From: Solibacillus sp040273735
GTDB lineage: Bacteria; Bacillota; Bacilli; Bacillales_A; Planococcaceae
DNA length: 64,000 nt
NCBI RefSeq assembly: GCF_040273735.1
Contig: NZ_JBELZM010000014.1
Location: 62,001 to 126,000, forward strand
Direction of reading: 5' to 3'
The notes beneath the pieces are model-generated. The model had not been told where the DNA came from, made no database searches, and saw nothing but the letters and a program-made list of their open reading frames with translations. Both the position numbers and the translations under genes were made by a program. This document shows positions 16,982-25,629 of this stretch, piece by piece; within the stretch, counting starts at the first letter, position 1; every line of letters begins with the position of its first letter.

Positions 16982-18745
16982 TTATGAATTTGCAATAATC
17001 GCCTCAATAAAAGTTTTACCGTATTTCTCTAATTTGCTCTCCCCTACACCACTGACCTCTAAAAATTGTGTACTGTTTTTAGGTTTACGGATACACATAT
17101 CTTTTAATGATTTATCCGAGAAAACAACAAAAGGCGGAACTTTCTCCCGATCTGCAATTTCTTTCCGTATTTTACGAAGAATTTCGAATAGAGGATCGTT
17201 TGGCTCTACTGTTGATTCAATAATGCGTGCCTCTTTACGCAATACTTTTTTTTGACCAAGAAGTACTTCTTTACCTTCATCAGAAATGGATAATGTCGGG
17301 AACTGTCCATTATTTACGACTATCAGCTTTTCTGAAATTAAAAACTCGATAAAACTGGAAATCTCTTTCGCATTCATAGCACGTAAAATGCCATAAGTGG
17401 GCAACTTTTGGAAATTGAATTCAAGCACTTTCTTACTGCGAGAGCCAGCCAATACTGAAGCGGTTAATTGTTTACCGAATTTTTGCCCCATTCTTACGAT
17501 ACAGGACAATACTTTCTGTGCATCAGTTGTTACGTCCAGCTGCGGACGATTATCTGTGCAATTTGCACATCTGCCGCAATTTTGACCTGCCTCGTCTCCA
17601 AAATATTCAATAATATAGCTTTGTAAACAGCGCTCTGTATGACAGTAATCAATCATCGCATGCAGCTTTTGAAGTTCAAAAGGAATTCGAGAGCGATCTT
17701 GTGCCTGATCGATTAAGAAACGCTGCGTTTGTTCGTCGGAAGAGCTGTAAAGCAATATACACTCACTATCAAGTCCATCACGACCGGCACGGCCGGCCTC
17801 CTGATAATAGCTCTCCATATTACGAGGCATATTGTAATGAAGCACATAGCGTACATTTGTTTTATTGATTCCCATTCCAAAAGCATTTGTTGCGACCATT
17901 ATTTGAACTTCATCATTTAAAAAGCGATTTTGCTCATATGTACGGTCTTCTTCAAACATACCACCATGATATTTTGCTACTGCAAAACCGGCTCTGTTCA
18001 GCATTTCATAGACGGCTTCCACTGATTTTCGAGTTGCTGCGTAAATAATCCCTGCTTCATTTTCATTTGCCTTCACATATTTTTTTATATAGGCTTCTTT
18101 GTTCTCTCCAAGTAAAACCGAAAATGATAAATTTTCACGTGCAAAGCCAGTAATGAATGTATTTTTCTTTTCGATTGAAAGAAGCTGTTGAATGTCTGCA
18201 CTTACCTCTTCAGTAGCAGTTGCCGTCAATGCAATAACGGTCGGTTTCTTTTTCCATAAATGCAGCAGTTGCTGGATTGACCGGTAACTTGGACGAAAAT
18301 CATGCCCCCACTGTGATATACAATGCGCTTCATCTATTGCCAATATTGGCACATTTATTCGAGAAAGTTCCATACAAAAGCGTTCATTTTCGAGTCGTTC
18401 CGGTGCGATGTAAAGCAATTTGATTTTACCGCTTTGTACACCATACATTACATCTTGCACTTCTTCATAACTTAGCGAACTATTAATATAAGCCGCTGGA
18501 ATTCCACTGGATACAAGCATATCTACCTGGTCTTTCATAAGAGAGATCAATGGTGAAATTACGAGTGTTGTTCCTTCCATACACAATGCGGGTATCTGAT
18601 AGCATAGGGATTTCCCGCCACCAGTCGGCATAATAACAAGCGTATCTTTGTTATCCAATACGTTATCGATAATTTGGGTTTGACCAGGACGGAAAGAGTC
18701 ATAGCCAAAATTTGTTTTTAAATGTTGTAATGCTAGTGAAATCAT
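16982..18745 (-). CDS. recQ: ATP-dependent DNA helicase RecQ
   Basis: A 587-residue 3'-5' DNA helicase with complete RecQ layout: helicase core (about 1-330), zinc-binding RQC region, and C-terminal HRDC domain (about 510-585). Walker A is TGGGKSLCYQIPAL, the Walker B box is DEAH (LAIDEAHCISQWGHDFRP), and motif VI reads QEAGRAGRDG. The zinc cluster Cys residues are CGRCANC with an upstream partner, and the HRDC ends SGVGESKLEKYG. GAGGAGGGATT precedes the ATG. Monocistronic. Confidence 0.95.
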   Translation of the reverse strand: MISLALQHLKTNFGYDSFRPGQTQIIDNVLDNKDTLVIMPTGGGKSLCYQIPALCMEGTTLVISPLISLMKDQVDMLVSSGIPAAYINSSLSYEEVQDVMYGVQSGKIKLLYIAPERLENERFCMELSRINVPILAIDEAHCISQWGHDFRPSYRSIQQLLHLWKKKPTVIALTATATEEVSADIQQLLSIEKKNTFITGFARENLSFSVLLGENKEAYIKKYVKANENEAGIIYAATRKSVEAVYEMLNRAGFAVAKYHGGMFEEDRTYEQNRFLNDEVQIMVATNAFGMGINKTNVRYVLHYNMPRNMESYYQEAGRAGRDGLDSECILLYSSSDEQTQRFLIDQAQDRSRIPFELQKLHAMIDYCHTERCLQSYIIEYFGDEAGQNCGRCANCTDNRPQLDVTTDAQKVLSCIVRMGQKFGKQLTASVLAGSRSKKVLEFNFQKLPTYGILRAMNAKEISSFIEFLISEKLIVVNNGQFPTLSISDEGKEVLLGQKKVLRKEARIIESTVEPNDPLFEILRKIRKEIADREKVPPFVVFSDKSLKDMCIRKPKNSTQFLEVSGVGESKLEKYGKTFIEAIIANS

Positions 18746-19056
18746 AATCCCTCCTCAATAACTTCAATTTCTTTATTATACATGCAAATAAAAGTTCGTA
18801 AAAGTAACTTTAGTTTACATAATAAAATTATAGAACTATTTTTAAAAATGATGAACTATATGGATATATTTGTGTCCCCTATTTTCATTATTTTCGACAT
18901 TTGCAAATAGATCCCTTTCTACAGGGGCAAACAATTTATTTGCTTTATTTCAGGACCTCCTTTATTTCTTATTGGCTTTTTTATCTATTTAAAATTTCAA
19001 TATGTAGTGTCGGATAATATGTATAAATAAGAAAAGGATTGCCTATTTTGCAATTC
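18746..19056. other. Gene-free interval downstream of the broken NTF2-like gene
   Basis: About 310 AT-rich bases between recQ (start) and the broken gene (end). It presumably holds the recQ promoter, and a weak hairpin near 19030-19058 may terminate the broken gene. No open reading frame with a ribosome site was seen. Confidence 0.5.
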
Positions 19057-19725
19057 TCATTTTCCGAATGTGGCGGTAATGTAATTTTCACTTTTTGTGT
19101 TAGTACATCCGGTTAACACAAGATGATGTTCCTTTACATCAATGAAACTGCATGTGAATTGCGCCGAACCATTTTCTACAGCAATCCCCTTGTCTTCATG
19201 TTTTAAATTCCATTGAATTTCGCCAACAGTTAATTGAATGGCCGGCAGTTGCTCTATTAAAAATAATTGTAATGCAGGAACTGCTTCAATTCTCTGATCA
19301 TTGGTTAAGTTGAACTTTTGGTATCTTTTCTTCCTGACGTCGTCTGTCAGAAAATTTGCTCCGATTACTTTAAACTGCTCCTGATCGTTAACAAATGTGA
19401 GGCGTACTTCTTCTTTTTGTTCGTCCACCCCATCCACAAAATAACAGACACCTTCTTTACGCGCATCCTTTATTTGATAACCTCTAATAGGTTCTTTTAT
19501 ATACCTCAGCGCTTGTACTACATCATCTTAAGCAGTATACCCTTTTAATAAAGTTTGGTCTTTCTTTTCTATGGCTTCATTTAGTTGGTTAATAAAATGC
19601 AGACCAGCCCTCTTAAGTTCATCACTATTGTACGTAAATATATTTTTCTCATAGTAGTTCGTAAAGTTATCGATTTGTTCTTGTTTCCGCAGCAACTCAG
19701 TATTTTTTTCAGCCGCTGTTGTCAA
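19057..19725 (-). pseudogene. C-terminal part of a broken lipoprotein gene, in-frame TAA
   Basis: A single reading frame spans 19725 to 19057 but is interrupted by a TAA at 19528-19530. The residues on both sides read as one protein (before: NQLNEAIEKKDQTLLKGYTA; after: DDVVQALRYIKEPIRGYQ), resembling NTF2-like or TcaA-type extracellular domains. The part after the stop has no start codon of its own until a GTG at 19437 that would discard coding-looking sequence. Its 5' end overlaps the preceding lipoprotein frame by 4 nt (TTGA). A single-base shift in the GAAAAT at about 19733 would fuse the two frames (ALEQK then NELTTAAEKN). Best explained as one original gene of about 1.1 kb (19057-20150) carrying a frameshift and a nonsense mutation. 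Confidence 0.7.
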
Positions 19726-20150
19726 TTCATTTTCTGTTCCAATGCTTCACTTAACAAATGATCAATTTGTTCTTTGGTCGCAGCAATTTCCCCATTTTCT
19801 GGTCTTTCTTCAATTGAATAATCCTTGCCGTTACGGAAATGGATTATTGCGATATTATTCGCAACATCGATCGCCTCTGTTTCCCCGAGCGTAATATTTT
19901 CATCATAAACAAGTGAATATGGATGACTTGCAACATGCTGTGCATTTACTACAAGCCATTTATCCCGCTTACTTTGATGGATGATATAACCGTTAGTTGT
20001 CGTAGTATGGATTGCAACCTCCCCATTCAAAACAATCGGCTTTTTCTCCTCTACACTTGGCAATGTTTGAGCAACCCATTCTGCGTCACCGGGTTTGTCG
20101 GAACATCCCGACAAAAAGAGAACAAATATAAGGGTAAACAATTTTCTCAT
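19722..20150 (-). CDS. Lipoprotein with protease-like fold, probably truncated
   Basis: A 142-residue product with a lipoprotein signal (MRKLFTLIFVLFLSGC, lipobox LSGC). The mature part contains GYIIHQSKRDKWLVVNAQHVA and EAIDVANNIAIIHFRN. These resemble the His and Asp regions of DegP/trypsin-like proteases (TNxHV, DxxxDLAVL). The serine motif GNSGGP is absent, so it is not an active protease as it stands. The ATG at 20150 is preceded by AAGGA; upstream in-frame ATGs lack sites. It probably represents the 5' half of the broken gene continuing at 19725-19057. The protease resemblance is by eye. Confidence 0.6.
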   Translation of the reverse strand: MRKLFTLIFVLFLSGCSDKPGDAEWVAQTLPSVEEKKPIVLNGEVAIHTTTTNGYIIHQSKRDKWLVVNAQHVASHPYSLVYDENITLGETEAIDVANNIAIIHFRNGKDYSIEERPENGEIAATKEQIDHLLSEALEQKMN

Positions 20151-20236
20151 GCATTTTTCCTTATCCATAATTGTATTATGTAAACTAAAACGACTCATCA
20201 AAAAGAAGTGACTGAACAGATTCAGGCACTTCTCCA

Positions 20237-20580
20237 TTATACTGATTTCTTTTTAATTAGCATTCCGATGATCGAAAGTGACATAAAACCGAATAATATG
20301 ACGATAATCCACTTCGTAAACATAATGAGTACCGGTCATATCATACACAATTTCAAAGATCAGCGGGACAATCGCAAGATTCTATAATAAAGAATACGAC
20401 CGAACTTTTTCCATGGATTCAACTTTTCATCTGTTTGAGCACTCCTGATGGATGTACCCATCGAATCATTTACTGTAGTGAACCGCTGATTATGGGGATA
20501 ATAGCCAATACACCCCAAATTCCTAAACGATTAAAGTTGTTACCGACCAGATAACCGTAAATTCCTATGCTTCATATTCG
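20237..20580 (-). pseudogene. Decayed multi-membrane-segment protein gene
   Basis: Minus-strand fragments in different frames join into a plausible membrane protein. One piece reads GIYGYLVGNNFNRLG...IIPIISG (about 20480-20572), then a cytosolic-looking piece with DEKLNPWKKFGRILYY (about 20390-20470). After that comes IVPLIFEIVYDMTGT, and finally a clean C-terminus MFTKWIIVILFGFMSLSIIG...KKKSV ending at the stop 20237-20239. At least two frameshifts separate them. The last piece could be read alone as a 28-residue membrane peptide (20237-20323), but it lacks a ribosome site. It adjoins the broken lipoprotein gene, so both probably belong to one decaying locus. Confidence 0.5.
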
Positions 20581-20690
20581 TTCCACGTTTCTCTTTTAAT
20601 AACTCGATAGTAAAACGTACTAAAAATTTGTGACAACTAAATGATTCGGCTTTATAAGAATCGTTTATTTCCGATGCGCTGATATTTAAT

Positions 20691-20713
20691 TTAGTATTAA
20701 GTCATGCTATAAT
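20691..20713 (+). promoter_or_regulatory. Probable ykpA promoter (-10 TATAAT)
   Basis: TATAAT at 20708-20713 with a weak TTTAAT -35 about 17 nt upstream. It would give a leader of about 70 nt before the ykpA ATG. Confidence 0.5.
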
Positions 20714-20728
20714 AGAAACATTGTGTGC

Positions 20729-20748
20729 AAAAGAGAATTCTCTTTTTT
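20729..20748 (+). promoter_or_regulatory. Terminator-like hairpin in the ykpA leader
   Basis: A perfect palindrome, AAAAGAGAATTCTCTTTT (20729-20746), is followed by more T. It lies between the promoter and the start codon, so it could act as an attenuator. Leaders of several ABC-F genes are attenuated, but the hairpin here is short and has a minimal loop. Confidence 0.35.
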
Positions 20749-20791
20749 AAGCAATCGAAAATACAAAGAAACAATTCAAGGAGGTACTTGC

Positions 20792-22396
20792 ATGATTCAA
20801 GTATCAGGTGTAGGTCTACGTTATGGTGACCGTAAATTATTTGACGATGTAAATATTAAATTCACTCCAGGTAACTGTTATGGTCTAATCGGAGCAAACG
20901 GTGCTGGTAAATCAACATTCTTAAAAATCTTATCTGGTGATATCGAGGCACAAGAAGGCCACGTATCAATGGGTAAAGATGAGCGTCTTTCAGTATTAAA
21001 GCAAAACCACTTCGAATACGATGAATTCAACGTATTAGATACAGTTGTAATGGGTAACAAACGTCTTTGGGAAGTAAAAGCTGAAAAAGATGCAATCTAC
21101 ATGAAACCGGAAATGACAGACGAAGATGGTATGCGTGCGGCTGAACTTGAAGGCGAATTTGCTGACATGAACGGTTGGGAAGCTGAATCTGATGCTGCCA
21201 CACTTTTAAACGGTCTAGGTATCGGCGATGACTTGCACTACATGATGATGGCTGACTTAGAAGGTTCGGACAAAGTAAAAGTATTACTAGCGCAGGCTTT
21301 ATTCGGTAAGCCGGACGTATTACTACTGGATGAGCCTACCAACCACTTGGACTTAAAAGCGATTAAATGGCTGGAAGAGTTTTTAATTAACTTTGAAAAC
21401 ACAGTAATCGTTGTATCCCATGACCGTCACTTCTTAAATAAAGTATGTACACATATCGCTGACTTAGACTTTGGAAAAATTCAGCTTTATGTTGGTAACT
21501 ACGATTTCTGGTATGAGTCAAGTCAATTAGCGCAAAAAATGATGGCAGACCAAAACAAGAAAAAAGAAGAGAAAATTAAAGAACTAAAAGAATTCGTTGC
21601 ACGTTTCTCTGCAAACGCATCGAAATCTTCTCAAGCAACGTCTCGTAAAAAAATGCTTGATAAGATTGAGCTGGATGATATCCGTCCTTCAAGCCGTAAG
21701 TACCCGTTCATCAACTTCCAAACTGGTCGTGAAATCGGGAATGACGTATTAACAGTTGATGGCTTAACAGCTTCACAAGATGGCGAAACATTATTTAAAG
21801 ACATCCGTTTCTCAATGAACAAAGAAGATAAAATCATCCTTTTAGGTTCACCAAATGCAAAATCTGCATTTATGGATATTTTAATGGGTCGTAAACAGGC
21901 AGATGCCGGTACGTATAAATGGGGTGTTACAACATCTCAAAGCTACTTTGAAATGGATCATGACCAATACTTTGGCGGTAACGAAAAGTCATTAGTTGAA
22001 TGGTTACGCCCTTATTCTCCGGAAGATGAAACTGAATCTTTCTTACGCGGTTTCTTAGGCCGTATGCTATTCTCTGGTGAAGAAGTGAAGAAATCTCCTG
22101 CTGTACTTTCAGGTGGAGAGAAAGTTCGTTGTATGCTTTCAAAAATGATGCTTTCAAACTCGAACGTATTATTATTGGATGAACCAACGAACCACTTAGA
22201 CTTAGAATCAATTCAAGCACTGAATGAAGGTTTAATCCGCTTCAAAGGTGCAATGATCTTTACATCACATGACCACCAATTCATTCAAACTATTGCAAAC
22301 CGTGTAATCGAAATCCGTGAAGACGGTTCTATTTTAGATAAACCATTAACATACGATGAGTATCTAGAGTGGAAAGATGCACAAGGCTTAAACTAA
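20792..22396 (+). CDS. ykpA: ABC-F family ATPase YkpA
   Basis: A 534-residue soluble ABC-F protein (two ABC domains, no membrane segments), closely following Bacillus YkpA/E. coli YbiT throughout (for example YGDRKLFDDVNIKFTPGNCY at 11-30). Such proteins act on the ribosome. The first domain has a normal Walker A (GANGAGKST, about 34-42) and LLLDEPTNHLDL. Its signature is degenerate (LEGSDKVKV). The second domain has a proper LSGGEKVR signature and DEPTNHLDLES but a Walker A reduced to GSPNAKSA (about 353-360), a divergence also found in YkpA. The interdomain linker (VARFSANASKSSQATSRKK) is conserved. Start: ATG 20792 after AAGGAGGTACTTG. Confidence 0.92.
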   Translation: MIQVSGVGLRYGDRKLFDDVNIKFTPGNCYGLIGANGAGKSTFLKILSGDIEAQEGHVSMGKDERLSVLKQNHFEYDEFNVLDTVVMGNKRLWEVKAEKDAIYMKPEMTDEDGMRAAELEGEFADMNGWEAESDAATLLNGLGIGDDLHYMMMADLEGSDKVKVLLAQALFGKPDVLLLDEPTNHLDLKAIKWLEEFLINFENTVIVVSHDRHFLNKVCTHIADLDFGKIQLYVGNYDFWYESSQLAQKMMADQNKKKEEKIKELKEFVARFSANASKSSQATSRKKMLDKIELDDIRPSSRKYPFINFQTGREIGNDVLTVDGLTASQDGETLFKDIRFSMNKEDKIILLGSPNAKSAFMDILMGRKQADAGTYKWGVTTSQSYFEMDHDQYFGGNEKSLVEWLRPYSPEDETESFLRGFLGRMLFSGEEVKKSPAVLSGGEKVRCMLSKMMLSNSNVLLLDEPTNHLDLESIQALNEGLIRFKGAMIFTSHDHQFIQTIANRVIEIREDGSILDKPLTYDEYLEWKDAQGLN

Positions 22397-22402
22397 TAAT
22401 CG

Positions 22403-22443
22403 AAAAAAGAAGGATGCAGCTATCTGCACTCCTTCTTTTTTTT
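22403..22443 (+). terminator. Terminator of ykpA
   Basis: The arms AAAGAAGGA-TGCAG (22406-22419) and CTGCA-C-TCCTTCTTT (22424-22438) are followed by T-rich sequence. It may also serve the convergent gene at 22449. Confidence 0.85.
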
Positions 22444-22448
22444 GTAAC

Positions 22449-22766
22449 TTATTCCGTAATTGTATTTTTATAAATATCGAGAATTTCAAGTAATTGCTTT
22501 TTCTTTGTTTCATCGCTCTTTAACTGTTCAAGTTTGTCTATATATTGTGCGATTGAATACCGGGATAGGACCGGTAAATCATACGTTTGGACAAGCAGAT
22601 CAAATAATGTTTGCTGTTCATCAGATAAATAGATCGGAAGAGTGTAACTATAAGTGAAAACATATTGTCCTTTTTTATTTATACCTAATTGTGGCGCATA
22701 TTCCGGTAAGGAAAATGATAAATCAGGCTGCGGCTCGAGTGGTTCCACAATTTCCTCATCATCCAT
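22449..22766 (-). CDS. Hypothetical protein, 105 aa
   Basis: Not recognised. Acidic soluble protein: a proline-rich acidic N-terminus (DDEEIVEPLEPQPDLSFSLP), then a helical C-terminal half (QQTLFDLLVQTYDLPVLS and KLEQLKSDETKKKQLLEILD). The ATG at 22766 lacks a clear ribosome-binding site, which lowers confidence. Upstream lies the terminator of the cold-shock gene, so it needs its own promoter. Confidence 0.55.
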   Translation of the reverse strand: MDDEEIVEPLEPQPDLSFSLPEYAPQLGINKKGQYVFTYSYTLPIYLSDEQQTLFDLLVQTYDLPVLSRYSIAQYIDKLEQLKSDETKKKQLLEILDIYKNTITE

Positions 22767-22814
22767 CGAGTATTTGCATTATATACTTTTTATATTGGGA
22801 TCTCATGTTTTAAC

Positions 22815-22850
22815 AAAAAAAGCTACGTACAATGATACGCAGCTTCGGAA
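22815..22850 (-). terminator. Terminator of the cold-shock gene
   Basis: The arms AAGCTACGTA and TACGCAGCTT pair with one mismatch. The minus-strand product ends in T6. Confidence 0.8.
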
Positions 22851-22859
22851 TTTGTACTA

Positions 22860-23060
22860 TTATAGTTTGATTACATTAGATGCTTGTGGTCCGCGGTTGC
22901 CATCTACAACCTCGAATTCCACTTGTTGCCCTTCTTCCAATGTTTTGAAACCTTCACCTTGAATGGCAGAAAAGTGAACGAATACATCGTTTTCCCCTTC
23001 CACTTCGATGAAGCCAAAACCTTTTTCTGAGTTAAACCATTTTACTGTACCTTGTTTCAT
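22860..23060 (-). CDS. Cold-shock protein, CspA/CspB family
   Basis: A 66-residue OB-fold nucleic-acid chaperone. RNP1 (KGFGFIEV, about 13-20) and RNP2 (DVFVHFSAI, about 25-33) are intact, and the sequence ends in the typical GPQASNVIKL. Start: ATG at 23060 after GGAGGTATTTATTG (an adjacent in-frame TTG is unnecessary). It has a consensus promoter at 23206-23234 and a leader of about 135 nt holding a strong stem-loop with U-tract, suggesting post-initiation regulation. Confidence 0.96.
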   Translation of the reverse strand: MKQGTVKWFNSEKGFGFIEVEGENDVFVHFSAIQGEGFKTLEEGQQVEFEVVDGNRGPQASNVIKL

Positions 23061-23106
23061 CAATAAATACCTCCAAAAATAAAAGTTAACAATTAAAAAA
23101 CCAAAT

Positions 23107-23166
23107 AAAAAAACACATATTACAAGAGTACCGATCCACTAACTCGATTACTGTTTGTAATATGTG
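23107..23166 (-). promoter_or_regulatory. Terminator-like stem-loop in the csp 5' leader
   Basis: A perfect 11-bp stem, CACATATTACA (23114-23124) with TGTAATATGTG (23156-23166), encloses a 31-nt loop. On the minus strand seven U follow immediately (23113-23107). It sits between the csp promoter and the csp ribosome site, so it could terminate or attenuate csp transcription or act as a temperature-sensitive structure. It could also serve as a terminator for the DUF1033 gene upstream; both readings are compatible. Confidence 0.65.
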
Positions 23167-23205
23167 AAGCCATTGTATTCGGTCAATCTTTCAATTGTTA
23201 AATAT

Positions 23206-23234
23206 AGTATATATATCATAAGTATGACTGTCAA
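23206..23234 (-). promoter_or_regulatory. Consensus sigma-A promoter of the cold-shock gene
   Basis: On the minus strand TTGACA (23234-23229), a 17-nt spacer and TATACT (23211-23206). Transcription would begin near 23199. Confidence 0.8.
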
Positions 23235-23278
23235 TTACCATTTGGAAAATTAAGCAAATTTTCAATCAAATGGAGTTA

Positions 23279-23569
23279 TTATTGTGTAATCGCTTCTGGC
23301 GTTAATATAATAATGCCATGATAAATTTGGGCATCATCATCACAGGCTTCACAAAATTCACATTCATCCTCTGACCAAAATGCATAAAATCGTTCATTTT
23401 TATGTGCTTCAAACTCATATTTGTTTCGAAATTGAGCAAGCAAATGATTCAATGCCATTTGGAATTGATGCTCTGTATCATATAGCTCCGTTGATACGAT
23501 ATACTCTTCCCAACCGTCAAATTGCCACCAAGGCTCGTAATCTGCCTTCATATAAATAATTTTATACAT
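23279..23569 (-). CDS. DUF1033 family protein
   Basis: A 96-residue soluble acidic protein with the pattern of the DUF1033 family (YMKADYEPWWQFDGWEE near the N-terminus, aromatic- and Cys-containing middle FWSEDECEFCEACDDD). Function unknown. Two ATGs (23575 and 23569) are in frame. The second is chosen because AAAGGA is 9 nt before it but only 3 nt before the first. Located upstream of csp on the same strand. Confidence 0.8.
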   Translation of the reverse strand: MYKIIYMKADYEPWWQFDGWEEYIVSTELYDTEHQFQMALNHLLAQFRNKYEFEAHKNERFYAFWSEDECEFCEACDDDAQIYHGIIILTPEAITQ

Positions 23570-23865
23570 ATACATTATCCTTTCTTTCTCTATATTTTAA
23601 ACACTTTTGTCCGCGATGTCTAATAATGCTAATTATAATTAGGGGAAGAATGGAAATCATAATAATTGTTCGTCTTTCCGAATCTTTTTACTTTTTAATA
23701 GAGCCAAAACTTGTTACGATTAAGAAAAGACAGCATTTCAATTTTTTTAGAAATGTGGGGTATTAAATAACTAATTCTGCTGATTTTTGTGCAATAAAGT
23801 AACTAATATTGAAACTTTTTTACGTTTCATACGTATCAATAGTATCGAGTAAAGGAGGTATGACA

Positions 23866-24513
23866 ATGCTTGGTCCTATAAATTTTCTAACACGACATCT
23901 AATTAATGTATTAGTTTTTTCGACAGCGGTCACACTTACGTTTGTTAATTTTACCGGCATAACAACGATGCTGGCATTACCTCTTGGAGCAGCAGCATAT
24001 TTCATCAGTAATAAAGTAACTTACACCATTCAGAAAACGGCACAAAGCAAAAAAGTCGGGCTTTCAAAATCTGAATACAACTTAATCGAAGCACAATTAA
24101 AACAGGCCCGTTCACATATTCAGGCATTAAATCAGCAGTATGTCAGAGTGCGTTCTGTACGTTCTTTTAAGCAAATAAATGAAATGTCAAAACTAGCAAA
24201 ACGCATTATCAATATTGTGCAGACAAACCCGCACAAGTTTTATGCAGTGGAAGATTTCTTCTATGCACACTTGCCGTCAGCCGTACAGCTTTCTGATAAA
24301 TACACGTTACTGACAAAAGAACAAGTACCTGGTACGGAAGTGCATTTAGCGTTGGAAGATACACGTAGAACTTTAAAAGAGCTACAGATAACGATGGAAT
24401 CTGATTTGAAAAGTGCTTTATCTTCGGATATCGAAAACTTGAAAATCGAACTCGACTTTGCAAAATTGTCGAATGAAAAGCGTAAAGATCGATTAAAAAT
24501 CGGCGGTGAGTAA
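23866..24513 (+). CDS. xpaC: XpaC family protein (5-bromo-4-chloroindolyl phosphate hydrolysis protein)
   Basis: A 215-residue protein with an N-terminal membrane hairpin (about 11-50, two hydrophobic stretches) followed by a coiled, charged cytosolic region (KTAQSKKVGLSKSEYNLIEAQL onward). This is the XpaC layout. Biochemical role unclear despite the historical name. The ATG at 23866 is 7 nt after GGAGGT; the ATG at 23860 directly abuts that site and is rejected. Stop is 3 nt before the TelA-family gene, so the pair is cotranscribed and probably acts together, as in Bacillus (xpaC-yaaN). Confidence 0.87.
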   Translation: MLGPINFLTRHLINVLVFSTAVTLTFVNFTGITTMLALPLGAAAYFISNKVTYTIQKTAQSKKVGLSKSEYNLIEAQLKQARSHIQALNQQYVRVRSVRSFKQINEMSKLAKRIINIVQTNPHKFYAVEDFFYAHLPSAVQLSDKYTLLTKEQVPGTEVHLALEDTRRTLKELQITMESDLKSALSSDIENLKIELDFAKLSNEKRKDRLKIGGE

Positions 24514-24516
24514 CAA

Positions 24517-25629
24517 ATGAATATGACAAATAATCCATTTGATGCCTTTACAGCGAGTGAAAATGTTGACTTGCAAGTAAGTAAAGAACAATTTGCGGTG
24601 AATGTTGCAAACAATGCAGCCTCACCGCTTTTCGCATCATTATCAAATGATATGAAACAGCGGGCACTGCAATTAGCCCAAAATTTAGAGCCAAAAAATT
24701 ACGAAACGGTTTTGGCATTTGGTTTACCCGCACAAGAAGCACTAAAAAAATTCACGACCCAGATGCTGCAGTATATTCAACGCAAAGATGTACGGAAAGT
24801 CGGTGAAGTATTATCCGATTTAATGCAGCATTTGGAGATGATTGACCCGGATGCATTAATTGAACAGGATAAAGGTTTTTTTGCAAAACTTTTCAGCCGA
24901 TCCACACAGTCTATTCAAGAAATCATGACCCACTACAATAAGTTAAGTAAACGCATCGATCGCTTAAGCATTCAACTGGAATATAATCAAAATGCTTTAT
25001 TAAACGATTATCAGTTTTTAAATAAACTGTATGCGATCAATGAGGATTATTTCCAGGAAATCAATGTTTATATTGCAACACTGGAAATAAAAAAACAGCA
25101 TATGCGAGATGTTGTCTTACCTGCAGTGCAAAAAGAAATTGTAGATGGACAAAATCCGTTTAAACAGCATGAATTGAAAGATATTGAAATGCAAATCGAG
25201 TGGATTGACCGCCGTATGTATGACCTGGAACTTTCGCGTGAAGTCGCGATACAATACGCACCGCAAATCCGGATGATTCAGCAAACAAATCAAATGTTAA
25301 TCGAAAAAATTCAAAGTTCGATTATGACGACCATCCCCTTATGGCAGTCTCAAATCGCGATGCTATTAAATATGAACAATCAGCGTCGTGCGATACGGTC
25401 TCAGGAGCGTCTTATGGATGCATCTGAACAGTTGATGCGTAAAAATGGCAAAATGCTTGAAGTATCCAAAAAAGCAGTGAATCGACCAGCATTATCCCAT
25501 AGTGATATTGACCGGTTTAAACAAACCCAAATGCAGTTGCTTCACGATATTGAAGATACATTACGCGTGCACGTACAGACAGACGAAAAGCGCCATGAAA
25601 TCGAACATACGATATTAGAACAAAAATAA
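24517..25629 (+). CDS. yaaN: TelA/YaaN family protein (toxic anion resistance)
   Basis: A 370-residue all-helical cytosolic protein of the TelA family (PF05816). The family is linked to tellurite and cell-envelope-drug tolerance in other bacteria. Landmarks: FTTQMLQYIQRKDVRKVGEVLSDL, then FFAKLFSRS and the conserved MIQQTNQMLIEKIQSSIMTTIPLWQSQIAMLL stretch beginning near 270. It follows xpaC with a 3-nt gap. Anion resistance is a family label, not demonstrated here. Confidence 0.9.
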   Translation: MNMTNNPFDAFTASENVDLQVSKEQFAVNVANNAASPLFASLSNDMKQRALQLAQNLEPKNYETVLAFGLPAQEALKKFTTQMLQYIQRKDVRKVGEVLSDLMQHLEMIDPDALIEQDKGFFAKLFSRSTQSIQEIMTHYNKLSKRIDRLSIQLEYNQNALLNDYQFLNKLYAINEDYFQEINVYIATLEIKKQHMRDVVLPAVQKEIVDGQNPFKQHELKDIEMQIEWIDRRMYDLELSREVAIQYAPQIRMIQQTNQMLIEKIQSSIMTTIPLWQSQIAMLLNMNNQRRAIRSQERLMDASEQLMRKNGKMLEVSKKAVNRPALSHSDIDRFKQTQMQLLHDIEDTLRVHVQTDEKRHEIEHTILEQK

